A DNA stretch of 16,736 nucleotides from an uncultured Bacteroidota bacterium (GCA_903825065.1 CAIJZG010000052.1:1-16736), one strand, 5' to 3'; positions 1 to 6,509 are shown, counted from the first letter of the stretch. Notes: generated by a model not told the origin, from the sequence alone. Made by a program: numbers and translations.

Positions 1-1694
1 GTGAACCCATTTGCAAGCTCAGCTTTGAATGTTGAATTCCATATAAAATTTGGACGACGATATAAATTTTTGGTTTTAATCCCGGCATTCTCACCTTCAC
101 CATCTACATAAGTAAGATTATTCAACCAATTTGATTTTTTTGAAAATCCGATAGTTGATTCCAATTCAAATCCATAATCGTGCTGTTTGTCACGATTAAT
201 ATAATTACTTGCATACGTATTTGGATCAGTATAGAATACTATTAAATCTTTGATATCTCTTTTAAATGCAGCTAACCTAAAATTTGATTTTTTATTCTTA
301 GTAAACACTTGCAAACCAATTTCAGTATTGACACTTTTTTCCGGAGTTAAATTTTTGTTTCCATATTCACTATATAATTGATACAGGGATGGAATCTTAT
401 AAGCGGATGAAATATTAAAAAACAATTTTACAAAGTCGCTAATATGATAAGAGGGATTAAAAGTATAAGTAAGATTATTCCCATAAATACTATGATGATT
501 ATATCGTAATCCTGCTTCAACATCAAATCCTGATTTGCCAGTTATTAAAATAGAATGATACATTGCCACATTAGTTACTTTAGCACTGTCTCCTAATTCT
601 GTTTCATAAGGTCCATACATACTAATACTCAAATAATGTTGATCGGTTTGCTGAGTCATACTTTGTAAGCCAGATATCAATTTGATATTATGGCCTAGAG
701 CAAAATTTCCGAATAGTTCTGTAACTGCAGTGTTACCATGATAATCTCCTTTCGAATAAATATCAAAACCACTCACACTAGCACTGTCGTTCAAATAAGA
801 TCTGGTATTTTGTAAAAAACTTTGAGACAAATGCATTTGCATTCCTTTATTCATATACAATAATTCAAAGTTTTGCAATGAATTTTTATTGGTAAAATAA
901 TCGTCTTTGTCGTTCTGAAAAGCGCCTGGATCTGTGCTACCATGGTACTTCGATTGTGTACTAAAAGCTTTGAGAGAAAAGTGATCATTAAACTGATACC
1001 CAAGTTTTGCTTGAAAACTGATTTGATTAAAATCATCATTTTTAAAATTCATCTTCCCGGTACTATCATGTGCAACAGGGAACCCACCTGTATTCATAAA
1101 ATCATAAACCAAGTGATAGCTGAATTTATTAATCGTTCCATTTAATCCAACATTCCCTCTAAATGTTTGATAAGTGCCATAGCTTAACATGGCTGTGGGA
1201 TTAATGATATTTTTTTCTGCTTTTTTAGTGATGATGTTTATTACACCTGCTACAGCATCGCTCCCCCATAAAGTACTTTGTGCACCTTTTAAAATTTCAA
1301 CTCTTTCTACCTGACCTAAACTTATCATATTTAAATCGAAAGTGTTATTGATATTCGAAGGATCTCCTACCGGAATTCCATCAATTAATATTAAAGTATT
1401 TCCAGTTCCTGCACCCCGCAAATACACGTCAGGATTAGTTCCTGCATTGTTGTTTGCACCATTAATAAAAATACCGGCTTGATAATTAATGATTTCCGCA
1501 AGTGTTTTCCCTGCATTGCGTTGTAAAGTTTCCTGATTAATAACTGTAACCATTTTACCGGTACTGCTTTGTTTTTGTTCCACTCTGTTAGCGGTTACAA
1601 TTACTTCGTCCAATTGCTTTACAATGGCACTGTCTTGTGCATGTAGCTGACTGCTGATGATGATAGCAGCCATAACTAAAAATTTTCTTTTCAT
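1..1694 (-). CDS. btuB: BtuB-like TonB-dependent outer membrane receptor (partial, C-terminus outside window)
   Basis: Outer membrane beta-barrel receptor that probably imports cobalamin (or a corrinoid) using TonB energy. The reading frame is open from an ATG at 1692-1694 to the window edge, giving the first 564 codons; the last barrel strands and stop are missing. A signal peptide covers about residues 1-20 (ending QLHAQ). It is followed by a TonB-box-like DEVIVTANR (29-37), and by a plug domain with LAEIINYQAG, VYLRGAG, LILIDGIPV and VEILKGAQSTLWGSDAVAGVINIITK, all typical of the family. The barrel follows from about residue 165, with aromatic-rich strands such as LRYNHHSIYGNNLTYTFNP. I see no N-terminal carboxypeptidase-like extension, so it is BtuB/CirA-sized and not SusC-like. 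The cobalamin assignment rests mainly on the cobalamin riboswitch in its leader; the receptor fold alone would not fix the substrate. Confidence 0.92.
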   Translation of the reverse strand, partial: MKRKFLVMAAIIISSQLHAQDSAIVKQLDEVIVTANRVEQKQSSTGKMVTVINQETLQRNAGKTLAEIINYQAGIFINGANNNAGTNPDVYLRGAGTGNTLILIDGIPVGDPSNINNTFDLNMISLGQVERVEILKGAQSTLWGSDAVAGVINIITKKAEKNIINPTAMLSYGTYQTFRGNVGLNGTINKFSYHLVYDFMNTGGFPVAHDSTGKMNFKNDDFNQISFQAKLGYQFNDHFSLKAFSTQSKYHGSTDPGAFQNDKDDYFTNKNSLQNFELLYMNKGMQMHLSQSFLQNTRSYLNDSASVSGFDIYSKGDYHGNTAVTELFGNFALGHNIKLISGLQSMTQQTDQHYLSISMYGPYETELGDSAKVTNVAMYHSILITGKSGFDVEAGLRYNHHSIYGNNLTYTFNPSYHISDFVKLFFNISSAYKIPSLYQLYSEYGNKNLTPEKSVNTEIGLQVFTKNKKSNFRLAAFKRDIKDLIVFYTDPNTYASNYINRDKQHDYGFELESTIGFSKKSNWLNNLTYVDGEGENAGIKTKNLYRRPNFIWNSTFKAELANGF

Positions 1695-1722
1695 TTGTAA
1701 GAAATTTTTGTTGTGACCACTT

Positions 1723-1776
1723 TCAGGAAATAATAAAAGATAGAAATATAAAAGCCTTACGACGCTTACACTCCAT
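1723..1776 (-). CDS. possible 17-residue leader ORF between riboswitch and btuB
   Basis: Between the riboswitch aptamer and the receptor start there is an ATG (1774-1776) opening a short frame, MECKRRKAFIFLSFIIS, that stops with TGA at 1723-1725, 28 bases before the btuB ATG. The ATG is preceded by GAAAGGC, which forms one side of a small hairpin (CTTTC-GGGT-GAAAG on the transcript, 1779-1792). The frame could be a translated leader peptide or chance. No homology is recognised and the evidence is positional only. Confidence 0.25.
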   Translation of the reverse strand: MECKRRKAFIFLSFIIS

Positions 1777-1811
1777 GCCTTTCACCCGAAAGCTGAAAAA
1801 TTGTGATGGTG

Positions 1812-1978
1812 GCGGCAGGTCTTCTGACTTACTCCATTATTCAAGGCCTTCCCGTTATAAACAGTGGCACGAAGATTGAATAATTTTAAGGAGCTTACAG
1901 CTACGGGGATAGTCCCGGAATTACACCGGATTCCCTATTAATCTTTCTACTTTTCAAAAGTATCAGAACCGAAACCGA
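1812..1978 (-). ncRNA. cobalamin riboswitch controlling btuB
   Basis: On the minus strand the conserved elements come in the right order. A 5' GGTTCTGA segment (1963-1970) is followed by AGGGAATCCGGTG with its CCGG/CCGG P5 stem, then ACTATCCCCGTAGCTGTAA, GTGCCACTG (GCCACTG core at 1862-1868), GGGAAGG, and finally the B12 box AGTCAGAAGACCTGCC (1814-1829). TTCTGA (1963-1968) pairs with TCAGAA (1822-1827), and GGT pairs with ACC, closing the aptamer. The family binds adenosyl- or other cobalamins and usually represses uptake genes when cofactor is plentiful. The aptamer begins within a few bases of the predicted transcription start. The leader after it (1695-1811) shows no strong poly-U terminator, so control is more likely at translation initiation than by termination (inference). 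Confidence 0.95.
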
Positions 1979-1980
1979 GA

Positions 1981-2012
1981 CAAATATATAGTTAATGAAT
2001 GAAGCTTACAAA
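1981..2012 (-). promoter_or_regulatory. Bacteroidota-type promoter of the riboswitch-btuB transcript
   Basis: Read on the minus strand, TTTG (2009-2012) and TATATTTG (1981-1988) are separated by 20 bases. This matches the Bacteroidota housekeeping consensus TTTG-N19-20-TAnnTTTG exactly. The predicted start of transcription, near 1975, coincides with the 5' end of the riboswitch aptamer, which supports both calls. Confidence 0.8.
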
Positions 2013-2089
2013 ATGATTTTTAAACTAAGTACTCTTATCTTTATTATAAGTATAGACATAAATAATTCATTATTGTAGAAAAATTATCA

Positions 2090-2962
2090 ATGAAAAAATA
2101 TATTTTTCTTTTATTATTATTAACTCTTTATTTAAATGCTTCATCACAATTATTGAGTGATAGTATTTTAATTGAAGGGCATTATCGAACTTTTCATTTT
2201 ACTAAACCAATTAATTCAATTTCCAATAGAAGCTTGGTTTTTGTTTTACATGGTTCTGGCGGAACAGGTTTACAAATAATGACCGGAGCTAAAAAACTTG
2301 CAGCAATTGAGGAAAAAGAAAACCTTCTCTTAGTATATCCGGATGGATACCTGCACTTCTGGAATGAATGCAGAAAAGCTTCTACAGCAATAGCTAATAA
2401 AGAAAATATAAATGAAGAAGTATTTTTCGACGAGATGATTCGATATTTTAAAAAACATTACGACATAAACACTCATCAGGTATTTGCTATTGGCACTTCA
2501 GGTGGTGGACATATGGCTTACAAATTGGCTTTAACAATGCCAACTAAAATCAAAGCAATCACGGCTATTATTGCTAATTTACCTGATGCAAAAAATATGG
2601 ATTGTTTAGCCTCTGGCATAGCTATTCCGGTAATGATAATCAATGGCACAAACGATCCTGTGAACCCATATAATGGAGGTGAAGTTGTAATCCCAGGCAC
2701 AATTTTGGGTACGGTTTTATCAACTGAACAAACGTTTCATTATTGGGCTGGTCTTGCAGGTTATGAAGGTGAACCCACAAAAGAATTACTTCCAGATACT
2801 GACCCTACTGATGGTAAGACCATTGAAAAATATCGCTATTTTAAAAAAGGCAAGCCAGAAATTGTTTTGCTAAAAGTAATTGGTGGTAGACATGATTATC
2901 CAAATGATATTGATGTTTATTTAGAAGCTTGGGATTTTTTGAAAAGACAAATTACCTATTAA
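2090..2962 (+). CDS. secreted alpha/beta-hydrolase esterase of the PHB depolymerase/feruloyl esterase (CE1-like) type
   Basis: A 290-residue exported esterase. The signal peptide is MKKYIFLLLLLTLYLNASSQ, probably cut near residue 20. The alpha/beta-hydrolase landmarks are all present: oxyanion-hole HGSGG (54-58), nucleophile elbow GTSGG with Ser137, acid Asp189 in INGTNDPVNPYNGG, and His268 in GGRHDYP. This arrangement fits the LpqC/poly(3-hydroxybutyrate) depolymerase family, which also includes feruloyl and acetyl-xylan esterases, so the substrate cannot be named. The ATG follows an A-rich leader without Shine-Dalgarno site. Exonuclease III begins 12 bases after the stop, so the two are probably cotranscribed although functionally unrelated. 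Confidence 0.85.
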   Translation: MKKYIFLLLLLTLYLNASSQLLSDSILIEGHYRTFHFTKPINSISNRSLVFVLHGSGGTGLQIMTGAKKLAAIEEKENLLLVYPDGYLHFWNECRKASTAIANKENINEEVFFDEMIRYFKKHYDINTHQVFAIGTSGGGHMAYKLALTMPTKIKAITAIIANLPDAKNMDCLASGIAIPVMIINGTNDPVNPYNGGEVVIPGTILGTVLSTEQTFHYWAGLAGYEGEPTKELLPDTDPTDGKTIEKYRYFKKGKPEIVLLKVIGGRHDYPNDIDVYLEAWDFLKRQITY

Positions 2963-2974
2963 TTCATTTACAAT

Positions 2975-3742
2975 ATGCGTATCATTTCATACAACGTTAA
3001 CGGTATCCGTGCCGCAATTAAAAAAGGTTTTACAGACTGGTTGCAAACAGATCCAGCAGATATCATCTGTTTACAAGAAACAAAAGCACATAAAGACAAT
3101 GTAGATTTTAAATCAATTGAAGATTTAGGTTATCAGACGTTTTGGTTTTCTGCTCAAAAAAAGGGCTATAGTGGGGTGGCCATATTTACAAAAATTAAAC
3201 CCGACCAGGTTTTCTATGGCAACCAAATAGATCATAGTGATTTTGAAGGAAGAGTTATCAGAGCAGATTTTGGAGATATCACTCTTATCAATGCTTATTT
3301 TCCCTCAGGAACAAGTGGAGATGAAAGACAGACTTATAAATACAAGTGGTTGGATGAATTTTATGTTTACTTACAAGAACTTAGAAAAACTAGACCTCAA
3401 ATAATTATTCTGGGAGATTATAACATTGCGCACATGGCAATAGATATTCATGATCCCAAGGGCAATAAAAATTCTTCTGGCTTTTTACCTGAAGAAAGAG
3501 CATGGATGGATAAGTTTCTAGAAAATGGATGGATCGATAGTTTTCGTCAGTTGAATCCGAACAAAACCGGAGGATACAGTTGGTGGAGTCAGCGCTTTCC
3601 TAGTGTTCGTTTAGAAAATAAAGGATGGAGAATCGACTATATCTGTGTAACTGATACTTTGTCTTCAAAATTAAAAAGTGCAGAAATCTACCCAGATATC
3701 AAACATAGTGATCATTGCCCTATATATCTGGAACTCAATTAA
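2975..3742 (+). CDS. xth: exodeoxyribonuclease III (AP endonuclease family 1)
   Basis: A DNA repair enzyme that cleaves at abasic sites and has 3'-5' exonuclease activity; cytoplasmic. At 255 residues it has the usual family length. The catalytic set of the EEP fold is complete: Asn7 in SYNVNGIRAA, Glu35 in CLQETKA, Tyr108 in NAYFPSG, Asp148 and Asn150 in ILGDYN, the GWRIDY segment (217-222), and the terminal Ser-Asp-His (245-247) in KHSDHCP. The lysine- and tryptophan-rich stretch GGYSWWSQR (199-207) is typical of ExoIII proteins of Bacteroidota. It lies 12 bases after the esterase gene and 23 before the DUF4286 gene. Confidence 0.95.
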   Translation: MRIISYNVNGIRAAIKKGFTDWLQTDPADIICLQETKAHKDNVDFKSIEDLGYQTFWFSAQKKGYSGVAIFTKIKPDQVFYGNQIDHSDFEGRVIRADFGDITLINAYFPSGTSGDERQTYKYKWLDEFYVYLQELRKTRPQIIILGDYNIAHMAIDIHDPKGNKNSSGFLPEERAWMDKFLENGWIDSFRQLNPNKTGGYSWWSQRFPSVRLENKGWRIDYICVTDTLSSKLKSAEIYPDIKHSDHCPIYLELN

Positions 3743-3765
3743 TAACTAATAAATCAAGCTGTTAG

Positions 3766-4071
3766 ATGTTTATTTATAATGTAACTACCAAAGTTGACCC
3801 CTCAGTTCATGAAATTTGGGTAGAGTGGATGAAAAAGACCCATATACCAGAAATTATGCTATCTGGATGTTTCACAGAGTTTCAATTTGTGCAATTACTT
3901 GAACAGGATGATAGCGACGGACCAACTTATGCAGTTCAATATCGTGCCGAATCTAAAGCTGCCTACAACCTTTATCTTGAGAAGTATGCCACCAAATTGC
4001 GAAATGATGTTTTTGCTGTTTGGGGAAACAAAGTGATAAGTTTTAGATCTTTAATGCAGGTTGTGCATTGA
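3766..4071 (+). CDS. DUF4286 family protein
   Basis: A 101-residue soluble protein without signal peptide. The opening MFIYNVTTKVD, followed by HEIWVEWMKKTHIPEIMLSGCF and later YAVQYRAES, is the recognisable pattern of DUF4286, a small conserved family of Bacteroidota with a ferredoxin-like or dimeric alpha/beta-barrel look and no known activity. Conserved acidic, tryptophan and histidine residues in WVEWMKKTHIPE could line a ligand site, but this is a guess. It starts 23 bases after xth and is probably the last gene of that transcript. Confidence 0.8.
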   Translation: MFIYNVTTKVDPSVHEIWVEWMKKTHIPEIMLSGCFTEFQFVQLLEQDDSDGPTYAVQYRAESKAAYNLYLEKYATKLRNDVFAVWGNKVISFRSLMQVVH

Positions 4072-4095
4072 GTGTGGAAACTTTTGTTTTTTCAC

Positions 4096-4125
4096 TTTGC
4101 TAATCACGAAACTTTATTATATTCC
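4096..4125 (+). promoter_or_regulatory. weak candidate promoter before the structured region
   Basis: TTTG (4096-4099) is followed after 18 bases by TATATTCC (4118-4125), which keeps TAnnTT of the Bacteroidota -7 element but lacks the final TG. If used, the transcript would start near 4132, at the first base of the long stem described next. The match is partial. Confidence 0.3.
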
Positions 4126-4126
4126 C

Positions 4127-4287
4127 TTGAAAGCCGCCTAGGACAAGCGTTTCAGGAATATCAATCTGAAACCCTTTGTCAGTAAGGCTTTCAACCTATC
4201 CTAGGTGGGCAATCGATGTTTATACATATTTACTTTTTTCGCCTGAAACCCTTTACTGACATGGATTTAGAGGTGCCCAGGTGTATA
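4127..4287. other. highly structured intergenic element; candidate ncRNA or degenerate repeat
   Basis: The 287 bases between DUF4286 and HU carry no convincing gene but many paired segments. These are TTGAAAGCC (4127-4135) with GGCTTTCAA (4186-4194), a perfect 9-bp pair; GCCGCCTAGGA (4133-4143) with TCCTAGGTGGGC (4199-4210), 11 bp with one bulge; GTTTCAG (4149-4155) with CTGAAAC (4166-4172); GTTTCAGG (4149-4156) alternatively with CCTGAAAC (4242-4249); and TGTCAGTAAGG (4177-4187) with CCTTTACTGACA (4250-4261). CTGAAACCCTTT is repeated exactly at 4166-4177 and 4243-4254. A similar pair, CCTAGGTG/CCCAGGTG (4200-4207, 4276-4283), keeps nearly the same 76-77 base offset, suggesting an old tandem duplication. 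Several pairings are mutually exclusive. No tRNA, tmRNA or SRP RNA signature was found. All pairings were found by eye. Confidence 0.5.
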
Positions 4288-4295
4288 AAAAAAAT

Positions 4296-4325
4296 TTTGT
4301 TAGTAATGAAAAGAAAATAAATTTG
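4296..4325 (+). promoter_or_regulatory. Bacteroidota-type promoter of HU
   Basis: TTTG (4296-4299), an 18-base spacer and TAAATTTG (4318-4325) match the Bacteroidota consensus well. Transcription would start near 4332, leaving a leader of about 27 A-rich bases before the HU ATG. The promoter lies inside the upstream in-frame extension that begins at 4281, which argues that the extension is not translated. Confidence 0.7.
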
Positions 4326-4358
4326 TCTAGATTTAAAAATCAAATTAAAATAACATCT

Positions 4359-4628
4359 ATGAACAAAGCTGAATTGATTGCTCAGATTGCTGAAGACGCT
4401 AGCATTACAAAAACTCAAGCTAACGCTGCTTTAGATTCTTTTGTTGACACTGTAACTAAAACTTTAAAGAAAGGCGATAAAGTTACTTTGGTTGGTTTTG
4501 GTACTTTCTCAGTTTCTAAGCGTGCGGCTCGTACAGGTCGTAACCCTCAAACTGGTGCTACCATCAAAATCAAAGCGAAAAAAGTTGCTCGCTTCAAAGC
4601 AGGTAAAGAATTGGCTTCAAAAGTTTAA
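4359..4628 (+). CDS. hup: DNA-binding protein HU
   Basis: A nucleoid-associated protein of 89 residues that binds and bends DNA as a dimer. The sequence begins MNKAELIAQIAEDASITKTQA. It contains GDKVTLVGFGTFSVSKRAAR and then the DNA-embracing arm signature GRNPQTGATIKIKAKKVARFKAGKEL, ending SKV; this is the whole HU/IHF fold at normal length. The frame is open upstream to an ATG at 4281, but MNKAEL is the family start and a promoter lies between the two. The codons are mostly the ones preferred in highly expressed genes (GCT, GTT, CGT), unlike the neighbours. It is probably monocistronic: own promoter before it, strong terminator after it. Confidence 0.95.
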   Translation: MNKAELIAQIAEDASITKTQANAALDSFVDTVTKTLKKGDKVTLVGFGTFSVSKRAARTGRNPQTGATIKIKAKKVARFKAGKELASKV

Positions 4629-4640
4629 TTACTTAGACCC

Positions 4641-4681
4641 AAATAGAAAAACCTCTGCATATGCGGGGGTTTTTCTATTTT
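4641..4681 (+). terminator. strong intrinsic terminator of HU
   Basis: AAAAACCTCTGC (4647-4658), loop ATAT, GCGGGGGTTTTT (4663-4674) form a 12-bp stem with two G-U pairs. The flanks AATAG/CTATT extend it by a further five pairs. It begins about a dozen bases after the HU stop codon. Confidence 0.85.
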
Positions 4682-4683
4682 TG
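4676..4683 (+). promoter_or_regulatory. -7 element of the THX promoter, inside the HU terminator tail
   Basis: TATTTTTG fits TAnnTTTG exactly and ends 35 bases before the THX ATG. No TTTG is present at the expected -33 position, which falls within the terminator stem, so only half of the promoter is supported. Confidence 0.45.
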
Positions 4684-4718
4684 CAGCTCATCAATTAATT
4701 CATTCAAAAAAAATTACA

Positions 4719-4835
4719 ATGGGAAGAGGCGATAAAAAAACCGCAAAAGGCAAAAGATTTAAAGGTTCTTTTGGCAAAAGCAGACCAGCAAATGGAGTTA
4801 AATCAAAGAAGCTTTCTGTTAAACAGTCATCATAA
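4719..4835 (+). CDS. 30S ribosomal protein THX
   Basis: A 38-residue, very basic protein (MGRGDKKTAKGKRFKGSFGKS, then RPANGVKSKK and a short tail). The G-[RK]-GDKKT-x-[KR]-GK start and the GSFGKSRP segment are the signature of the THX family, a small peptide lodged in the head of the 30S subunit in Thermus and present in Bacteroidota. It is shorter than common gene-calling limits. It has its own candidate promoter and terminator, and codon choice is lysine-rich and plain. The start is fixed by the family pattern. Confidence 0.85.
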   Translation: MGRGDKKTAKGKRFKGSFGKSRPANGVKSKKLSVKQSS

Positions 4836-4854
4836 TTATTTATGGATTTCTTTT

Positions 4855-4894
4855 AAAAAAAGTCCCTTCTGAAAACTCAGAAGGGACTTTTTTT
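4855..4894. terminator. bidirectional terminator between THX and the aminotransferase gene
   Basis: AGTCCCTTCTGA (4861-4872), loop AAAC, TCAGAAGGGACT (4877-4888) form a perfect 12-bp stem. It is flanked by A6 and T7, so it works as a U-tailed hairpin in both directions. It serves the two convergent genes and touches the stop codon of the minus-strand gene. Confidence 0.88.
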
Positions 4895-6188
4895 ATTTCT
4901 GCTTATCTGCCAACTCTCGAATAGCAAACACCAATTTATCTAAATCTTGCAATCGGGTATATACATGTGGCGTAATACGCACACAACTAATATTCTCCCA
5001 CACAATACCTACGGTGTGTATTTTATAATTATTCAATAATGCAGTATCTAATTCACCTGGAGTCATGCCATCGATAGTTACCCCACAGATAGCACAAGAA
5101 TACTCAGGTTTAAAAGAAGTATGAATTTTCACTTTTGGATGGTTAACTACTTTATTTGCCCAATAATTTTTTAAATATCGAATTCTATCTTCCTTTCTTT
5201 TTGATCCAATCGCCATTTGAAAATTAACTGCTTCACCAATCCCTTGTTCAATCGGAAAGCTACGTGTACCAATGGTTTCAAACTTTCTGATATCAGTTCC
5301 TTTTGGATTATCATTACAAACTAATGGCCAAACTTTAGAGATTTTATCTTTGCTGATCCATAACATACCACTTCCAATAGGTGCACTCAAAAACTTGTGC
5401 AAACTTGTTCCAAAATAATCACAGCCCAGATCAGGAATTTTATAATCTAATAAACCAAAACTATGTGCGCCATCTACAATTACTTCACAACCTTTCGACT
5501 TAGCCATTTTTGCAATTTTCGCAACTGGTAAAATTTGGCCAATCCAGTTTATGATATGCGTTAAATGAACCACTTTGGTTTTGGATGTGATGGCTTTTTC
5601 ATAAGTAGAAACAATTTCTTCATCGTTCTCAATGGGAAATTTAAAATTCAATTGTGTATACACAATCCCCTCGCGCAATGCTCTTTGCTTCCAAGCATTT
5701 ATCATATTCGGATAGTCTTGCTTTGTACCAATCACTTCATCTCCCGCTTTTAGATCTAACCCAAATATTACGGTATTTAATGCCTCAGTGGCATTACGAT
5801 TAATCGCTATTTCCTCAGGTGAACAGCCAGCCAACTCAGCTAATTTATAACGCAAAGGTTCTCTGCCCTGGTCCAAAATCCGCCACATATAATAAGATGG
5901 AGCCTGATTTGAAAGATCATTATACCTCGCAACAGCCTCTTGAACAACCCTTGGTGAAGGGCTAACACCTCCGTTATTCAGATTTATCAGATTAGAATTG
6001 ACCGTATAACTCTGTTGAATAACCGACCAATAATCTTCATCCGCAGCAGCCTCTTCTGGCGTTAATAATTGTACTTTCTGTTGTGCGGCTTTAAAGTTGG
6101 CAGCATGCAATTCACTAAAAAGACTATTTGCTGAAAATGCTCCAGCGAGCATCCCCATTTTCTGTAAAAAAGCTCTCCTTTGGTTCAC
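4893..6188 (-). CDS. Tat-exported class V aminotransferase-fold PLP enzyme (isopenicillin N epimerase/CefD-like)
   Basis: A 431-residue PLP enzyme of fold type I. The cofactor lysine is Lys265 in TSLHKFLSAP; Asp239 and His242 in VIVDGAHSFG stack on and bind the PLP ring. NGGVSPSP (72-79) and RNATEALNTVIFGL (131-144) are the usual substrate and phosphate loops. The family covers cysteine desulfurases, kynureninases and CefD-like epimerases; the spacing resembles the CefD-like group. The N-terminus, NQRRAFLQKMGMLAGAFSA, is a twin-arginine signal, so the folded holoenzyme is probably exported to the periplasm. The start is GTG (6186-6188), chosen because it includes the RR motif; the next ATGs would lose it. 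The substrate is unknown. It is convergent with THX and divergent from the small membrane protein. Confidence 0.82.
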   Translation of the reverse strand: MNQRRAFLQKMGMLAGAFSANSLFSELHAANFKAAQQKVQLLTPEEAAADEDYWSVIQQSYTVNSNLINLNNGGVSPSPRVVQEAVARYNDLSNQAPSYYMWRILDQGREPLRYKLAELAGCSPEEIAINRNATEALNTVIFGLDLKAGDEVIGTKQDYPNMINAWKQRALREGIVYTQLNFKFPIENDEEIVSTYEKAITSKTKVVHLTHIINWIGQILPVAKIAKMAKSKGCEVIVDGAHSFGLLDYKIPDLGCDYFGTSLHKFLSAPIGSGMLWISKDKISKVWPLVCNDNPKGTDIRKFETIGTRSFPIEQGIGEAVNFQMAIGSKRKEDRIRYLKNYWANKVVNHPKVKIHTSFKPEYSCAICGVTIDGMTPGELDTALLNNYKIHTVGIVWENISCVRITPHVYTRLQDLDKLVFAIRELADKQK

Positions 6189-6239
6189 GTTAGTTAAGTT
6201 GAATGAGAAAGTTAAGAAAAATTGAGAAGTTTTACACGT

Positions 6240-6247
6240 TATCTTTG
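6240..6247 (+). promoter_or_regulatory. -7 element before the small CxxC membrane protein
   Basis: TATCTTTG agrees with TAnnTTTG and lies 16 bases before the ATG at 6264. That would give a very short leader of about ten bases. No clear TTTG is found at the -33 position. Confidence 0.4.
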
Positions 6248-6263
6248 AGCCGAAATTTTGGAG

Positions 6264-6494
6264 ATGAAAAAGTTTTTTTGGGTCTTTGGGTGTTTATTTA
6301 TCGCGTTGATGGTTAACTTCAACCCTGTTTTGGCACAATGTTCCATCTGCACCAAAACAGCTTCTCAATTGGGAGAAGGGCCTGGAAAGGCACTCAATTC
6401 TGCCATTATTTATCTGGCATTTACACCTTTAGCAATCATGGGGTATATCGGTTGGCGTTGGTGGAAAAACGAAAAAGAACAGTATAACAACTAA
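6264..6494 (+). CDS. small exported CxxC membrane protein, conserved in Bacteroidota
   Basis: A 76-residue protein. It starts with a signal peptide (residues 1 to about 25, ending NPVLAQ), followed immediately by CSICTKTASQLGEGPGKALNSA. A single membrane helix (about 47-63, IIYLAFTPLAIMGYIGW) comes next, then a short charged tail RWWKNEKEQYNN. The mature N-terminus therefore carries a CxxC pair on the periplasmic side, which could bind metal or undergo thiol redox. I recognise the pattern (Q-C-x-x-C-K/R ... GLNSxIxYL ... Y.GxRWWK) as a recurring hypothetical protein of Bacteroidota, but know no function. A TTG at 6258 is in frame; the ATG at 6264 is preferred because the signal peptide then begins MKK. 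The glycosyltransferase starts 15 bases downstream. Confidence 0.75.
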   Translation: MKKFFWVFGCLFIALMVNFNPVLAQCSICTKTASQLGEGPGKALNSAIIYLAFTPLAIMGYIGWRWWKNEKEQYNN

Positions 6495-6509
6495 AGCTTT
6501 TCGGCACAA

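Noticed and set aside
942..1145. Plus- and minus-strand small ORFs within 851-1145
   Set aside because: They lie antisense to or out of frame within the continuous btuB frame, which shows clear receptor sequence there.
4127..4287. tRNA, tmRNA or SRP RNA in the structured region before HU
   Set aside because: No T-loop GTTCRANYC, no CCA-ended acceptor arm and no GGAAG-type SRP apical loop were found; the roughly 77-base period alone is not enough.
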